A program made the position numbers and the translations under genes. 64,000 nt of DNA from Brachypterus glaber (lineage: Eukaryota; Arthropoda; Insecta; Coleoptera; Kateretidae), in contig OY294045.1 in the NCBI GenBank assembly GCA_958510825.1, forward strand, positions 12,203,916 to 12,267,915, in the 5' to 3' direction. The notes beneath the pieces were generated by a model. That model searched no databases and was not told the DNA's origin. It saw only the letters and a program-made list of their open reading frames with translations. Shown piece by piece: positions 11,329 through 23,813 of this stretch (its first letter is position 1; every line of letters begins with the position of its first letter).

Positions 11329-11485
11329 TAGTGAAAAAAATACTATATTTTCCACGTGAGTGAAGATTTAACATTTTAGACCGCGTCTTGCGGGCTTCGC
11401 GCTAGCGCGCTCATCCCGCAATTTGACGCAGGTCAAAAATGTTAAACTTCTCTCACTTGGTAAATAATATACTATTTTTTACTAC
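11329..11485. repeat. Hairpin element, about 157 bp
   Basis: AGTGAAAAAAATACTATATT...GAGTGAAGATTTAACATTTT on the left pairs with AAAATGTTAAACTTCTCTCA...AATATACTATTTTTTACTA on the right. The centre holds a GC-rich palindrome (CGCGCTAGCGCG) in otherwise AT-rich DNA. No coding content. Confidence 0.75.
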
Positions 11486-11506
11486 TAACTTTAAAACATT
11501 CCATTA

Positions 11507-11651
11507 TTATATTATTCATAGCGCCTGCGCTAGAATAATATTATAAGGTAGTTTCAAATTTCCCAAAATCGCCAAAAAAATGTCCTGGACAAAAATTCTT
11601 GGATACAAATGTGTTTCATGAAATAAAAAGTGTCCGTCCGTCTGCCCGTCT
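11507..11651 (+). repeat. MITE family E, fragment (copy 1)
   Basis: This begins in the family's typical end, TATTCATAGCGCCTGCGCTAG, and runs through AATTCTTGGATACAAATGTG to GTCCGTCCGTCTG. Seven pieces of this family occur in the window. This one lacks the second half. Confidence 0.65.
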
Positions 11652-11886
11652 GGTGAATATAATACATTATTAGTTAAATAAGTACTTACCCATATGTTTT
11701 ACACATCTTAAAAATATAAAAAACGCTACTAGATAGTACTGTCAACTTCTAGTCAATACATTAATATATTCATTTGTTTTTAAAAATGGCGATTTTAAAG
11801 GCTACTTGTTTTATCACGGTTAATTTGGATCCAACAAACATTTAAATTTATTATTAATATTAAAATATTAAAATAATAAGAACAAA

Positions 11887-12022
11887 TGTGCTACTAGTGA
11901 AAAATATAATATAAAAACCACGGCAGAGAAGAATATTATAGCCTCGCACTCTTGTGTCCCTCGATGCCACGCATCTCGGGATATAATACGCTCGGTTAAA
12001 AAAATATATTCTCTAGCTCGGT
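11887..12022 (-). repeat. Dispersed repeat family D, copy 1
   Basis: Reverse-complement related to 28994-29075; shared phrases (reading the minus strand) are CCGAGCGTATT, GAGATGC.....GCATCGAG, and CTCT near a CCGTGGTT end. Function and full length are unknown. Confidence 0.55.
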
Positions 12023-12044
12023 AAATAATTACCATTGCGTTTAA

Positions 12045-12280
12045 CACGTTCGCTGCCGACAACCCACCTGGTGGGTCCATCCCTTACTCATATTCAATGC
12101 CGAGAACACGCCTGGCTCACTTTAGAATTCAATATAGGTAAAATTACATCGTTTTAGAGCTTAAACGTTCATCTACAAAATTAAACTAAATTCACTTTTC
12201 TATCTCTACTAATAAAATGGGAAATTAACCTTGAATGCGACAGCTACATTCTATACCACTGTGCGTCGGCAACGAACGTG
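12045..12280. mobile_element. piggyBac-type MITE, 236 bp, TTAA target duplication
   Basis: It is flanked by TTAA at 12041-12044 and 12281-12284. The left end CACGTTCGCTGCCGAC and the inverted right end CACGTTCGTTGCCGAC differ at one base. A subterminal palindrome CCACCTGGTGG lies just inside. TTAA duplication with a short GC-rich terminal repeat is the signature of piggyBac-type transposition. It is too short to encode a transposase. Confidence 0.85.
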
Positions 12281-12297
12281 TTAAGTATTTGGAAGAA

Positions 12298-12352
12298 AGC
12301 ATTCACTGTGAATAGTATATAAGGAATGCGTAGCATTACATATCTTTAGGAC
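12298..12352 (+). repeat. MITE family E, terminal scrap (copy 2)
   Basis: Only the last part of the family is present: ATTCACTGTGAATAGTATAT, ATGCGTAGCATTACATATCT, then GACG. The rest is missing. Confidence 0.5.
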
Positions 12353-12529
12353 GTTTATTTTTAATAGCTCAATACCAGGTATTGAATACCTTCAAGTATT
12401 ATATATTTCTCGCTGATATAAATTTACCATGTAGGTATTTGGATTGGATTAAGTATTATTAATATAAGTAGCCTTATAACTGTGCTATTGAATATCAAAA
12501 TATGCACTAGGAGCGGTCATATCGCATAT

Positions 12530-12596
12530 TTAACACTTTCAGTGCTCGCGACTCACCCGTGTGTCATATTCAGACTCACCCGTGCGTCATGTCCAC
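12530..12596. repeat. piggyBac-like terminal relic with a short direct repeat
   Basis: TTAACACTTTCAGTGC resembles the terminal repeat of the 12045 MITE, followed by GACTCACCCGTG twice (about 12550 and 12574). No matching second end was found, so it is probably a one-ended relic. Confidence 0.35.
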
Positions 12597-12926
12597 AGGT
12601 AAATTTAACGGTTAGTATTATGCTAGAACTTGCTGTGAAGGTGTCGGGATTGTGAGACCACAAGCGAAATATTTTTTAAAACTTCAAATAGTCAGGGGAA
12701 ACTTCTTAACAAATAATATTTAATAGGATCATTTTTTAAAATTTTCAAGGACATGTATATATGCATACTCCATTTACTTTAAAATTTTCAAAGCAAATTA
12801 TTCATGAAATATTTTAAATAAAAGGTTCTCATAGATTTTCTATTTTGGCGCCGAAGGCAATTTTTTTAGAAATCTAAACTTAAAATATTTTTTGGGTATA
12901 TAATACAAGATTTACTTCCCCCAAGG

Positions 12927-13471
12927 GGGCGGCGGTAGCTCAGTCGTGAACGCCTCGATCTAGTATTCGAGAGGCCGGGGTTCAATCCTCGGTTGTGGAA
13001 CAACTTTTTCACAGAAATAAAATACCTTCGTTTTCCCACCACGTCGGCTTGTGCTGCCGAAGATCTAAGCACAAAGTACAGAAAAAGGTTTGCAGTGGAT
13101 AATGCCGCATACACTCGGACCTGTGATACTACCCGGGCGCACCGAGAGGGAGCAGCAAGGTAGCTGTCAGGTCTGTTGGCAGAGCTCACTTTAAGGACTT
13201 CCAAGCAACCAGGATCTGTACTAAGGCTGCAAGCGAAAATGATCCTTAAGCAGTTTGGCGCCGGTCCAAGTGGACTGGCAGCCAATAAACTTAAGGATCA
13301 AAGCCGCTCACTTAGCCAAAAAAGCCGACTAAATGAGGTTCGGATTCCTCGCTAAACTGTAGGTCCCGGGGTACAACAACTAAAATCCTCGTTAGAGTAG
13401 AAAAACTAGTAACACAGGGGTAGGCAAAAAGGACCATATGGTCTAGTTGCCAGGCTTGACCTCCCCACCAT

Positions 13472-13508
<37 letters not shown>
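12927..13508 (+). mobile_element. tRNA-headed SINE with (TAC)n tail, about 580 bp
   Basis: The head carries an RNA polymerase III A box (TAGCTCAGTCGTG near 12936) and B box (GGGGTTCAATCCTC at 12977-12990) at tRNA spacing. The body is markedly GC-richer than its surroundings. The 3' end runs into a TAC/ACT microsatellite (about 13473-13508), as SINEs and their partner LINEs often do. A long minus-strand frame (12866-13285) crosses it but is fortuitous. It is unrelated to the other SINEs in the window. Confidence 0.8.
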
Positions 13509-13509
<1 letters not shown>

Positions 13510-13592
13510 ACGTTATAAAATAAAATATTTTAATAATTATAATTAGAGTTTTTGTTACTTTTTATCAGTTTTTCCTCCTTTCACATAACTCG

Positions 13593-14121
13593 TTATACTA
13601 TTCACAGCGCCTCCGCTACGGTAGTTTCGAATTTTCCAAATTTTTCAAAAATCATCCTAAACAAAAAGTTCTTGAATATAAATTAAATAAATATACAATG
13701 GACAACTTTTGTTTTAATGCCCGTCTGTCCGTTTGAAGTCACGATTTTTGTAAACACGATAACTCAAAAGAACGAATAATCCGATTGACTTGAAATTTTT
13801 AGGAAAAATCAAGTTTTAAGAGTGGAAGATTCATATTGTTTTTGAAAGTAATCCCTCCCAAAGACAAAAATGTTAAACTTTTGAAAATTACCCCCCCAAA
13901 AACAAAGAAGTTATGGCGGGTTAAAATTTAAAAAAAAAATAAGAAATCTATAATTTTCAAAACTTTTTCCGTTTTCTCAAAAAGAAATTTAAACAAACAA
14001 AATTTTAAAAGTTTTTGAAAAACTTGTTTCTTAAAAAAAAAGTTTTATTTTTTAATTTTTTTTTTAAACCAATGTAAACTTTTTTTTAAGTTTGTTTTTT
14101 AGCATTTTATATCTTCACAGC
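13593..14121 (+). repeat. MITE family E, copy 3
   Basis: Begins ATACTATTCACAGCGCCTCC, continues through CGATTTTTGTAAACACGATAACTC and a CTTGAAATTTTTAGG block, then a poly-A/T rich half, and ends near TTATATCTTCACAGCTTG. It is non-coding. Confidence 0.65.
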
Positions 14122-14324
14122 TTGTTATTTATTATACGAATAGTAAACTTTGTGCAATAGACACTGTTTATTATCAGTAGTCGGCGTAAACTCAGTTATG
14201 ACTCATCAACGTTGAAAATAAACACAGAAACAGGCTTACGGAATAATTTTGCAGATTTATGAGGGAAATTTTTATAAAGGTCACTAAATCGAAACATTTG
14301 ACTACTAATTTGTTACACACAACA

Positions 14325-14418
14325 ATATTAACTATACATATTAACTATACATATTAACTATACATATTAACTATACATATTAACTATACATATTAACTAT
14401 ACATATTAACTATAGATA
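14325..14418. repeat. 13-bp tandem repeat (ATTAACTATACAT)n, about 7 copies
   Basis: Seven nearly exact 13-bp units in a row abut the following MITE at 14427. This is a minisatellite. Confidence 0.95.
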
Positions 14419-14426
14419 TGTATATA

Positions 14427-14635
14427 CCGTGCGATTATAAAGTGCCGAACACTTTTTAATGCAAAACTAGCATTAACGATGAGTAAAATGCAAGAAAGCT
14501 GAGTGCGTTTTACTGGCCACCGAGCTGTTGTACATAGCAATCACATGGGCTTGTCGCGCACAACTCTAACAGAGGCGTGGCTTCAAACGAAGAGTATCTT
14601 CTTTTCAAACTGTTCGGCACTTTATAATCGCACTG
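14427..14635. mobile_element. Tc1/mariner-type MITE, 209 bp, TA target duplication
   Basis: TA lies on both sides (14425-14426 and 14636-14637). Terminal repeats are CCGTGCGATTATAAAGTGCC and the inverse of GGCACTTTATAATCGCACTG, continuing through GAACA. The TA duplication and the CAGTGCGATTATAAAG type of end indicate the Tc1/mariner superfamily. The interior is too short to encode a transposase. Confidence 0.85.
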
Positions 14636-15463
14636 TATATATTGCTGTTTTTTAAAGAAAAAAACGATAATGGATTTTTATCTTTTAATAATACGAAAGT
14701 TTTTAATTTTTATTTATCGATAACTTTTTTCCCACCTTACTCATTTAAATGGAATCATTAAAAAAAATCAAGATAAAAAGAAATAAAAATGTAAATATTT
14801 AAAACCTCGCGTCAACGCGGCGCCTATGCGAGTACTGGAAATTCGCGGAGTACTTTTTATTATACAGGTTAGTGATAACTTACAACAAGTGATTACAAAG
14901 TTATTTTGTTTAATCGTATAATACGTGTCATTTAAGATTAATTTACTGTCATAATTGTATTAATTTTAAAAAATTATACGAGTATAAACGATACTTAATG
15001 TTGGACATAAATTTTCATATCCTAGATTATTGAAAATTACTTGAGGCGACTTAAATCAAAACTAAATAAATCTGGTATACAGGTTTATTCAGAAATAGGG
15101 TTATTAATTTTAAGAGGTGATTCTACATGATAAAATATGACAAAAAGTTCCTATAAACATATGTCTAAAAATGCGTCCTAAGTGAGCTAATCTCCTTTGA
15201 ATGTGGCTAAAAAATTCGATTTTTATTTAATAACTCAGTAACCCTTTGAGATCTAGCAACGAGGTTTTGCATATAAACTAATCTTAATAAGGCTTATCTT
15301 CGTATATTATTGTCATGTAGTTATTTTAAACAGGGGTGTGCCAAACTGGGAAGCCTTATTATTTTTTTGTCCCAAATATTTTTCTGTATAATTTTTTTGT
15401 AATTTTATTTTCGGAATATGATTCCTCAGGTCAAAATACATAAAAAAGGTACTCTTGTTCTAA

Positions 15464-16585
15464 TAGGAGGGTGCAAAATTATTTAAAATCAAAATTGACA
15501 AAACTTATTTTTTAATCATGTAACCTGTTGTAACCTGTTGAGATATTTAAAAAAATTAAAATAACTTAAAATTAGCTTAGCTCCATCTACAAATTTTATG
15601 TTAGAAAATTACCACAAAATGGCTCTAACTTATTACCAACTTCAACTTAATTTTACTCTATAGATATTGTGTTCTGATGCTTAGGGGCTGTCCATATATT
15701 ACGTAAAGCAATTTTTCAAAAAAATTGACCCCCCCCTCCCCCCTGTGTAACAAATTCTCACATTTACCAACACGCCCCCCTCCCTGTGTAACGCGTAACA
15801 ATATAAAATTTTTGTTTCGCAATAAATTTACTAACTGTAACTGTATTCTCACTATTGATTCGAATTTCTCGACAAAACAAACATGAACCTAAAATATAGT
15901 ATAACCTAACCTTGAAAAAAATTTACACGAAAAAATCACTGAAACTATAATAAAATATTCATAATCAATATCACACAGGGAAAAAATACTAGGTACCTCT
16001 TTTGTCACATATAACACTATATTGTTTATGCACAGGTACACAAAATAGTACACACATTGGTGTTCTGTGAGTACACATTCCGCGCAAAAATGTATCATCG
16101 CCGATGATTCATTGGCAAGATCACGCAAGAACAGGCCAGTAAGATTTTTTTTTTAATATCAATGTCAACAGTTTTTTTTACTGATTACAATATTATTTAA
16201 ATATGCACAGTTTCGTCAATTTTTGTGTGAAAAAGGGAATTATGGGTCACTAAATAGTTATTTATGTTGAAATAAAAATACATCTGCCAAGCTTAGAAAT
16301 AAACATTAAATTTATTAAATTCCGTTACGTAACGTTTACCTAGACCCCCCCTCCCCCCTGTCACAAACTGTAACAATTTCTCTGACCCCCCTACCCCTAG
16401 GCACATTACGTAATATATGGACAGCCCCTTAGAGCCATTTTGTGTTAATTTTCTAACAAATAAATTGTAGATGTCGTTAAGCTAATATTAAATTATTTTA
16501 AAATTTGTTTATATCACAACAGGTTACTTGAGTTTTGTCAATTTTAATTTTAAATAATTTAGAACAAATGAAATTAAAAACAAAG
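15464..16585. repeat. Old palindrome split by a Harbinger-like MITE
   Basis: Left arm about 15464-15629 and right arm 16429-16585 are inverted relatives: AAAATTACCACAAAATGGCT pairs with AGCCATTTTGTGTTAATTTT, TAGCTTA..CATCTACAA with TTGTAGATG..TAAGCTA, and AAAATTGACAAAAC with GTTTTGTCAATTTT. The 745-bp element at 15684-16428 sits in the loop. The left side continues outward into the family F repeat (15070-15470), seen again at 24.8, 27.1 and 55.9 kb. Confidence 0.75.
15684..16428. mobile_element. PIF/Harbinger-like non-autonomous element, 745 bp
   Basis: Terminal inverted repeats start GGGGCTGTCCATATATTACG and are identical for 23 bp. TTA flanks both ends (15681-15683 and 16429-16431), a 3-bp TWA-type duplication typical of PIF/Harbinger. 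C-rich and G-rich stretches (CCCCCCTCCCCCCTGT) lie just inside both ends. The interior holds no transposase. It is younger than the palindrome it interrupts. Confidence 0.8.
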
Positions 16586-16893
16586 ATACTCTACAACATT
16601 TTTTGAATAAATAAACACTTTCGATATCTGTAATAAAAATTAAAAATATACTGAAAAAAATATAAAAACAAATTAAATTCGATGTATTTCACGAATCCCT
16701 CTACCGATTATTTTCATATTGACAAAAAATACTCGTGAGACATCGTAGAAGAGATTTATGAAAAAATCCCATCGGTGCAAGGACTTTTGTTTTAAAGTTG
16801 ATCCAAGCCCGCCTTGATTCTTTTATGTCTTTCTTGGAAATATATCTCTGCATGATTCCAATTTCACATATTCTCCTAAGTAAGTAAGTAAGT

Positions 16894-17253
16894 TATGCCG
16901 TTACAGCGCCTGCTCCAGAATTATATTATACGGTAGTATCGAATTTCAAAAAAAAAAAAAAAAATCAAAAATCGTCCCAGATAAAAAATTCTTGGATATA
17001 AATTTGTTTCATAAAAAAATAAGCAACTTTTTTTTTAATGTGCGCCCATCTGTCCGATGTTACGATTTTTGTGAACACGATAACTTAAAAAGGAATAATC
17101 CAATTGACTTGAAATTTTCAGGAAAAATCAAGTTCTACGAGGGAAGATTCTTATTGTTTAGAATTTTTTTTTTCAAGTACTTGGGAAATGCAATATACCA
17201 TTTACTGTGAATAATATATAATGAAATGCATAGCATTACATATCTTCACGGCT
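16894..17253 (+). repeat. MITE family E, copy 4 (nearly full)
   Basis: Begins GCCGTTACAGCGCCTGCTCC and ends with TGAATAATATATAATGAAATG, GCATAGCATTACATATCTTC, ACGGC. The interior includes CGATTTTTGTGAACACGATA and a GACTTGAAATTTTCAGG block shared with copies 3, 5 and 6. It is non-coding. Confidence 0.75.
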
Positions 17254-17320
17254 TCTTTATAGATATTTTCCTATCCTAAATAAATGCATATGTAATTACA
17301 AAAAAATAAAAAGGAATCGG

Positions 17321-19012
17321 TAATAATAATAATTTTATTACAGCACAATGGCCATATACTACAAAATAATAAAATGATTAAAAATAAAAATAAAGCAAAA
17401 CAAAATAATTATAATTTATAAATAAATAAAATTATTAGGTCACTTGTAAGAAACAAAGGCGTCGCCAAGTGGGGATTTGTGCAGAAACCCAAAAGCAGTC
17501 CGAAGATACAAACGCTTTTAGGAAAACATTAGGACTGGAGAGTAGCCGCTTCACAAAAGAGGCGAGCAACTTGCGTCTCAGAGCATCCAGGGTATCAATT
17601 CGGGCAGAGGCAAACATTTCCGAGGCACTACTATAGCGCGGTAGTCTATGGATAATGCGATATGCATCATTATAGCATACGCGAAGAGTTCGCCACGAGG
17701 CCACCGTATGATCAAGCCAAATTTCACCACAGTAAGCGTTAGAACAAAATGTCCTGAAAAGAGAGTTCTTAACCTCGACAGAGCACTTAGAGAATTTTCT
17801 AGCTAACATGTTTGCGCGGGCACAAAGGTTTTTCTTGTGACGCTCAATGTCAGAGTTGTCACTTAGCATATCATTGATAACGTGACCTAGGTATTTGATT
17901 TCGAACACGCGTTCAACAGCAGAGTTATTTAAATAAACAGAAGGAACACAGAGGTCTCTATAATTTGTGGACTTGAACACTAAAACTTTACTCTTATTAC
18001 TATTGTATTTAAGAGAACGTGATTTGGCAAAGTCTCCACATATTTTTATAAGCATACGTAGACCTTGAAGTGAGGGGCAAAGAAGGACCATATCATCGGC
18101 GTAGCTGATGCAGTTGACTTTTAGGCCACCAAGAAAGCATCCAGCAGGGGCTTTAGCCAGGAGAGTATGAAGGTCGTCAATGTAGGCATTGAAGGCATTA
18201 GGAGCAATTAAACTTCCTTGTCGTACACCGTTGCGTAGACTGAAGTCAGGTGAAGTGGCAGGTCCCCAGCGAACAGATGCCGTGGCTTTGGAGTTCCAAC
18301 TTTGTAAGAAGCGGCAAACATAGCTAGGTACTTTCCGACCTATTAAGGCTCTGATTAACTTCATATGATGAACCCTATCAAAGGCTTTACTTAAATCCAG
18401 GAATAATGCATACACAGGAGTTTAGTGGTAGCTAACTGTTTCTTTCAATAAAAAATTGCATCTACAGCTCCCATAGATCTTTTAAAACCAAACTGGTTGT
18501 CACTGGTTTGGAAAAAGGGCCTACATCTATTGAGTATGATTAGTTCAAGTACTTTAGAAAATGTAGTAGAAATAGCAATAGGCCGGTAATTAGCCGATGA
18601 ATAAATATCCCCACTTTTGTTTTTAACGATGGGTGTAATTATCGTCTTCGTAAGAGCAGCAGGTGTATAACCATGAGAAAGCATTGAAGAAAAACATAGC
18701 GCTAAAATAGAGTGCAATATAGGGTCAGCGTTAATTATATGTTCTGGGCAAAGACCATCCCAACCAGCGGCTTTACCTTGCTTTAACTGAGAGATAGCTA
18801 ACCTTACATCAGTAGGCCTAACAAGGCAGGCTACATAATCCTCACAGGCTAGGTTAATCAGGTAGTTATCGTCATATAAGTTGCTGAGATTTTCATATAA
18901 ATTACCCCATAGTTGTGCAATGTTGGCTTCTCCAGAGGTTTGGTTTGGTTTGGTAATGTTTTTGGATAAAATAGTTGCAAGGCTTGCAAGGTTTTTTTGA
19001 GATATGTTTTGA
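17321..19012 (-). pseudogene. 5'-truncated LINE, reverse transcriptase with frameshift and stop
   Basis: Reading the minus strand from about 19009, the protein shows reverse transcriptase blocks in order: KQGKAAGWDGLCPEH; NYRPIAISTTFSKVLE; QFGFKRSMGAVDAIF; YALFLDLSKAFDRVHH (domain A aspartate); NGVRQGSLIAPNAFNAYIDD (domain B); SYADDMVLL (catalytic YADD); NSNKSKVLVF and EIKYLGHVI (domains D and E); then a thumb and C-terminal region ending at 17435. The frame breaks at an A6 run (about 18450-18455) and there is an in-frame TAA at 18422-18424, so it is dead. There is no endonuclease domain; the 5' end is lost. A short tail rich in ATT (about 17321-17340) marks the 3' end. The motif set fits the Jockey/CR1-type group; the exact clade is uncertain. 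Confidence 0.9.
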
Positions 19013-19243
19013 TCCTAGACGCCACAATTAGTTATGGTAATTAACATTCATTAAATGCTTAATTGAAAATTAATTTTATACAATCAATAACATAAATTAT
19101 ATGTGGTTAAACGGTAAAAATAAAATTATATACGATTGTAAAAATGGTGTTGATATGCATAGTTTTCACAACATTTCTAATTCTGTAAATGCACATGATT
19201 CCACAATATTCCTTGTGAAACCATCAATATTTAAAAATGCAAT

Positions 19244-19288
<45 letters not shown>

Positions 19289-19355
19289 GTAATAATAAAT
19301 AAATAAATAAATAAAATAAATAAATAAATAATAATAATAATAATAATAATAAATA
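19244..19355. repeat. Microsatellite (AAT)n / (AAAT)n
   Basis: About 110 bp of AAT repeats with an AAAT-type middle. Simple sequence. Confidence 0.95.
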
Positions 19356-20368
19356 ATTTATTTTCTCAAGAATGTTCTAAATACAATATAGTACATGAAA
19401 CAATTAATGGAAACATTGTCAAAAGTAAATTTAAAATAAAATTCGTACACAAATAAATAAACAAATAAGTACAAAATACAATTAAAATTTGTTTATGATC
19501 TATATGAATAAAATTCTTCCATGTTGTAAGGCTCCATATTGCACAGATAGTAGATTTTTAAAAATTGTTTCATTTTTTTGGATTTTCAAAGTCCAAGGAA
19601 GGTTGTTAAAAAGTTGTATATAATATGATAGTTATTATTCATGGGACCAAGACTTATCTCTCTATACGTTTTTTATAAATATTGAACAGTTTTTTTAGTT
19701 TTGCTCTTTATAAGTCCCTGATAATAGCAGCCCAAATAGGCGAAACATGATCTTTTATATGACCCATGTCATCCGCGGTATCAAGACGAATCGTCTGACA
19801 CTTCAATTCTTAAGTTCGGATTAGGCGTTTAGGCTGTAGAGCAAATTACTTATTTTATGCTGATGATGGCTTTTAGTGCAACTTATTTCATAAGATATCT
19901 ACTATACAACTATGCAAAAGAGCTTGAGAGAATTTTTGTGGAATGATACTGATCGTATTTAAGTAGCTAATACAGTGATTTATAGAATTAGTATTCCATT
20001 ATATTGTATATCTATTTTAAATGAAGGATAATAAATTAATTAGATAATGGAGCTATTTAAATAAATTATAGATCATGCAACTTAAGTGTATTTAAATACT
20101 TCGATTAAGACATCAGATAGTGTTTTCTAAGATTGCACAAATCTGATAATTTGGTATAACACTCAGTTATTAACTGTTATATTTAATGAAAAAAAATATA
20201 TATATATTGTAAGAAAAATCTTAACTGTTTTTTGTTTTATGAATCATAAATTATGATATTTTATTTATATTGTTTGACACACCGATGTGTGGCTTACTTG
20301 CGCGCACGTACGCCTTATTATGCTTATGAAGTAAAGAAGATAGCGCGCTGCCCGTTCCGTGGTACCTT
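19356..20368. other. Intergenic, no gene
   Basis: AT-rich. A short GC-richer patch (20275-20365) with CGCGCACGTACGCC shares weak similarity with about 49480-49530. No element ends were identified. Confidence 0.35.
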
Positions 20369-21555
20369 CCCTGATAACATATTTCATTCTAAGAAGGTTT
20401 TTTAATCGTTCCCTTGAAAAGGTTCTTAGCATAATGCTGTAAATATGCTAAAAATGTTCTTAAAAGGTACCCTGCTGTAGTAGCAAAAGCGCTTCTACTT
20501 TAAACGTTCTTAGCATGATTAGAGTATTTTGCTAAGAATATTCCCAATACATATTCTTAAAATATTCTAATGGGAATGTTTTTTAGAATAGTAATATGGT
20601 GTCTTTATTATTTTAATTTTATTAGGTTAGAATTACAAATATTCTTAAAATTGTTGTTAATAACATAAGTTTTACGCTAAGCATGATAAGAGTATTTTGC
20701 TAAGAATATTCCCAAATATATATTCTTAAAATATTCTAATGTGAATGTTTTTAGAATAGTAATATGGCGTCTATATTATTTTAATTTTATTAGGTTAGAA
20801 TTACAAATATTCTTAAAATTGTTGTTAATAACATAAGTTTTACCCTTAAGTAGTAAAAATGGATATATTTTTAGACATAAGTGATTTTATAAAGTTTTAG
20901 ACAAAAAATTAAAATTATTATTTTTTGAAATGATAATTATTTGCTGTTTTTCTCTCTAAACATTGGATTTTTGTGTGGCGCATGATTTTTATCTGGTAGA
21001 AAGTTTGCTTTCACAGTAAAACTGCATATCGCATATGAATCTTACCTGATGGATGCTATATCTAAAGATTTTTATATACTTTAATTATTAGGTTTATCAA
21101 AAAGACATAAAAATTTTCGCCATGTCCAAATTTATGATATCACTCTATAAAAAGGATCGGGCAGTATAAAATATATTTGAAAGAAAGCGAAAACCAACAT
21201 TAATGTAGAATTCTGAAAGGCCAACCTACTTTGTTTGCTCAAGCGAAATATTCAATATCATTACTTAAATGCACCAAATAAGAATATTTTAAGAAATATG
21301 CTAAGAATATTCTTAAAAGTACATGTACATACTTCTAAGAACATTTTTAACATGCTTCTTAAAAAATTCTTATTTGATGCAGAGGCTTATAAAAAGCTGC
21401 TTAGGAACTCACAGCAGGATTAAAACGCTATCCTTTGCATTTCTTTAATCGTTCTTAAAATAATTTGAGCAAAATAGATATGCTTCTAAGAAGCATGCTC
21501 TCCTTTCGGCTATTTATTTTATGAATCTTCTTAGAAGGTTTTTGTGCTATCAGGG
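20369..21555. mobile_element. Inverted-repeat element with a 168-bp internal tandem duplication, 1.19 kb
   Basis: Left end CCCTGATAACA...CTAAGAAGGTTTTT and right end (inverted) CCCTGATAGCA...CTAAGAAGATT mark imperfect terminal repeats. Inside, a 168-bp block beginning AGAGTATTTTGCTAAGAATA (20521 and 20689) is tandemly duplicated, and the phrase (A/T)TTCTTAAAATATTCT recurs. The flank gives no clear target duplication and no transposase was found. The superfamily is undecided. Confidence 0.65.
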
Positions 21556-21857
21556 TTCCCCTTTTGTCGGAGCTTTCTTACCCTGTGGCAGACTAAAGTA
21601 GGGTCCCTGAATAATAGAGCTGGTCCAATTTTCATTTTTGACTTAAATCCTTTAGCGAGTGATCAGAAAAGCCTTTCCGGATGCTTATAAAAAGCTTATA
21701 AAAAAAGATCACTTACGTAGGTAATCCACATTTATTTTAATACCAAATACAGTTTTATTGGTTAATTTTAGTGCACAAATACTGAAAATTAGTTATTTGC
21801 TTACACGGAGAGATTTAGCTCCTGGTATAGTTACCAACTGTTGTAGTATCTATTAAT

Positions 21858-22265
21858 GGAGCTCTCTACAACTAGAATTATGAAACAAAAGACGTCTACC
21901 CTATCTCTATCTCATTTGTGCTACACTTTCCAGCCAACCAAATAAATACTGTATTTGTTTTTCATACAACAAATACAGTATTTATTGGGTTGGCCGGAAA
22001 GTGTAGCACTGAGCGGCACGAACGAACATAGCTAATGTGAATCTGTAGAATAAGATAATTCTACTAAAATTTAGATGGCGCCAGTAATTTCTTTAATAAA
22101 AATAATATAGTTACACTTTTCGCCCCGCCAAGTAAATATTGTATTTGTTCAACAAAGAACAAATACAGAATTTGTTTGGTTGGGTGGAAGTGGGAGTGTA
22201 TGTATGTCTTCTATCCTTTTTGGGTAGAACTTTTATCTCTGTCTAATCTAGCGGGAGAAATCGCC
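21858..22265 (+). mobile_element. MITE family M1, copy 2 (408 bp)
   Basis: Starts GGAGCTCTCTACAACTAG, ends GCGGGAGAAATCGCC, with AT on both sides. It is very close to copies 1 and 3, with both internal palindromes preserved. Confidence 0.9.
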
Positions 22266-23696
22266 ATTGGCATTTAACAAAAAATGTATGGTAGTTAATT
22301 TCGTACTGATTCTTATTGATAATTATAATATAACATCAAATACAATATTTATCACTTCTTGCATTAAATTTTACCAACCAGATGTCACAAATATATTTAA
22401 AGAAATTATCAATTTTAATGCGAATTTAAAACATTGTTTTAGTTTTTTAATAGAATAGTTGTTAAGGTTTATGGTTAATTATTGTAAACCTTCAACTTTA
22501 TTCTGTTTAAATTTATTTAATAAAATATGATACTCACTAATGAATCGTTTAATATTTACCACAATAACTGGTAATAAAATTTAAAGAATTTTTTATAATC
22601 TCACCAGCAATAACATTTAATTTTTACTTTTCTCGACGTTTCCGAAGGTTTTAAGACTTTTGAGATCTTGTTAAAAAAATGTCTGTCGGACTTTTGACTG
22701 TCAGTTACCACGATAACCGAGTACGTTTAAAGCTAGGAACCTGAAATTTGGTACGCAGGTGTATTGGCATCATAGCTCGGATAATTTCTAAGATGGGCAA
22801 CATCGAGCTTACCGAAAAGGACTTAACTGCGCAACTCGTTTATTCTACGTCCCAGGTGAATATTTTTTTACCAATAATTAGGTTTTGATTCTAAACAAAA
22901 ACAAAAAAAGTCATGTTTTTGCTAGGGCATAAAATTTTCGAGATATAGCGGTATAAAGTCTTTAATTAGGCTTAAACATGTTTTTTTTTGGGTTTTACGG
23001 GTATATTTTGTTATAATTAAGTTTTTTTTTCCATATTATATTAATATTATTAATATTATTACAATGTCAAGTTTTTTTTTAACTACTTTTAAACCCTTTT
23101 AAGAACAGAACGTTTCTAAAAACAAAACTAATATACTTATTAGAACGCAGATGTCGAACAGATGTTTTCATTTGTTTTTAAAAGCAAATATGTGCCAAAC
23201 AAAAGTTAGTATGCTAAAAGCCTACTCGTGTTTTAGAATTTTCAATCTTAAAATGGCTGTAAACAACACATTGACTATGCAAAGCATACACTCAGAGAAA
23301 ATACTCTGCACAGTCAAAAAGCTTTCCCTTTTTCCCGCACAGTGGACCCGGCATCCGTTCCTAGCCGGACAAAATTATAAGACATAAACATATATGTGAA
23401 ATATTTTATTTCATCTGTACTCTAGACGATCCAGTGTACCATATCACTATTTTTTTATTATAATATTACTTAAATATTTAAATAATCATTATTTAAAAAT
23501 TAAATTTTTAAGACATTTCTCAAAAATAAAATAGAGTTGTCAAGAAAGTATAAAATATTAATTTAATTGGGGTTTGGAAGTAAACCTACTTACTTTTTAT
23601 GTTTATGTAATTTACTTTAACATGTCAATTTCTTATGACTTTTTACGAAAAGTTTTAAACGTGTTTTAAACAGGGGAAAAGGGAAAATTTGCATGT
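22266..23696. other. Intergenic with decayed repeats
   Basis: Contains a minus-strand GAAACGTCGAG phrase near 22633 that resembles the CTGAAGAT...GAAACG family in degraded form, and CCTGAAATTTGGTACGCAGG near 22740, a dispersed-repeat phrase. Poly-T runs lie at 22980-23090. No gene. Confidence 0.35.
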
Positions 23697-23813
23697 TCCG
23701 AGCATTCAAAATAGCACTCAAAATAGGAACTAAAAAGTGCACCAATAAAAATTTCAATACTGCAGGATTATTCTACAATAAAAACTGTGAAAAAAAGCTC
23801 GTATGCGTATATA

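Noticed and set aside
12866..13285. 139-residue minus-strand frame
   Set aside because: It runs antisense through a SINE; the GC-rich SINE body lowers stop frequency.
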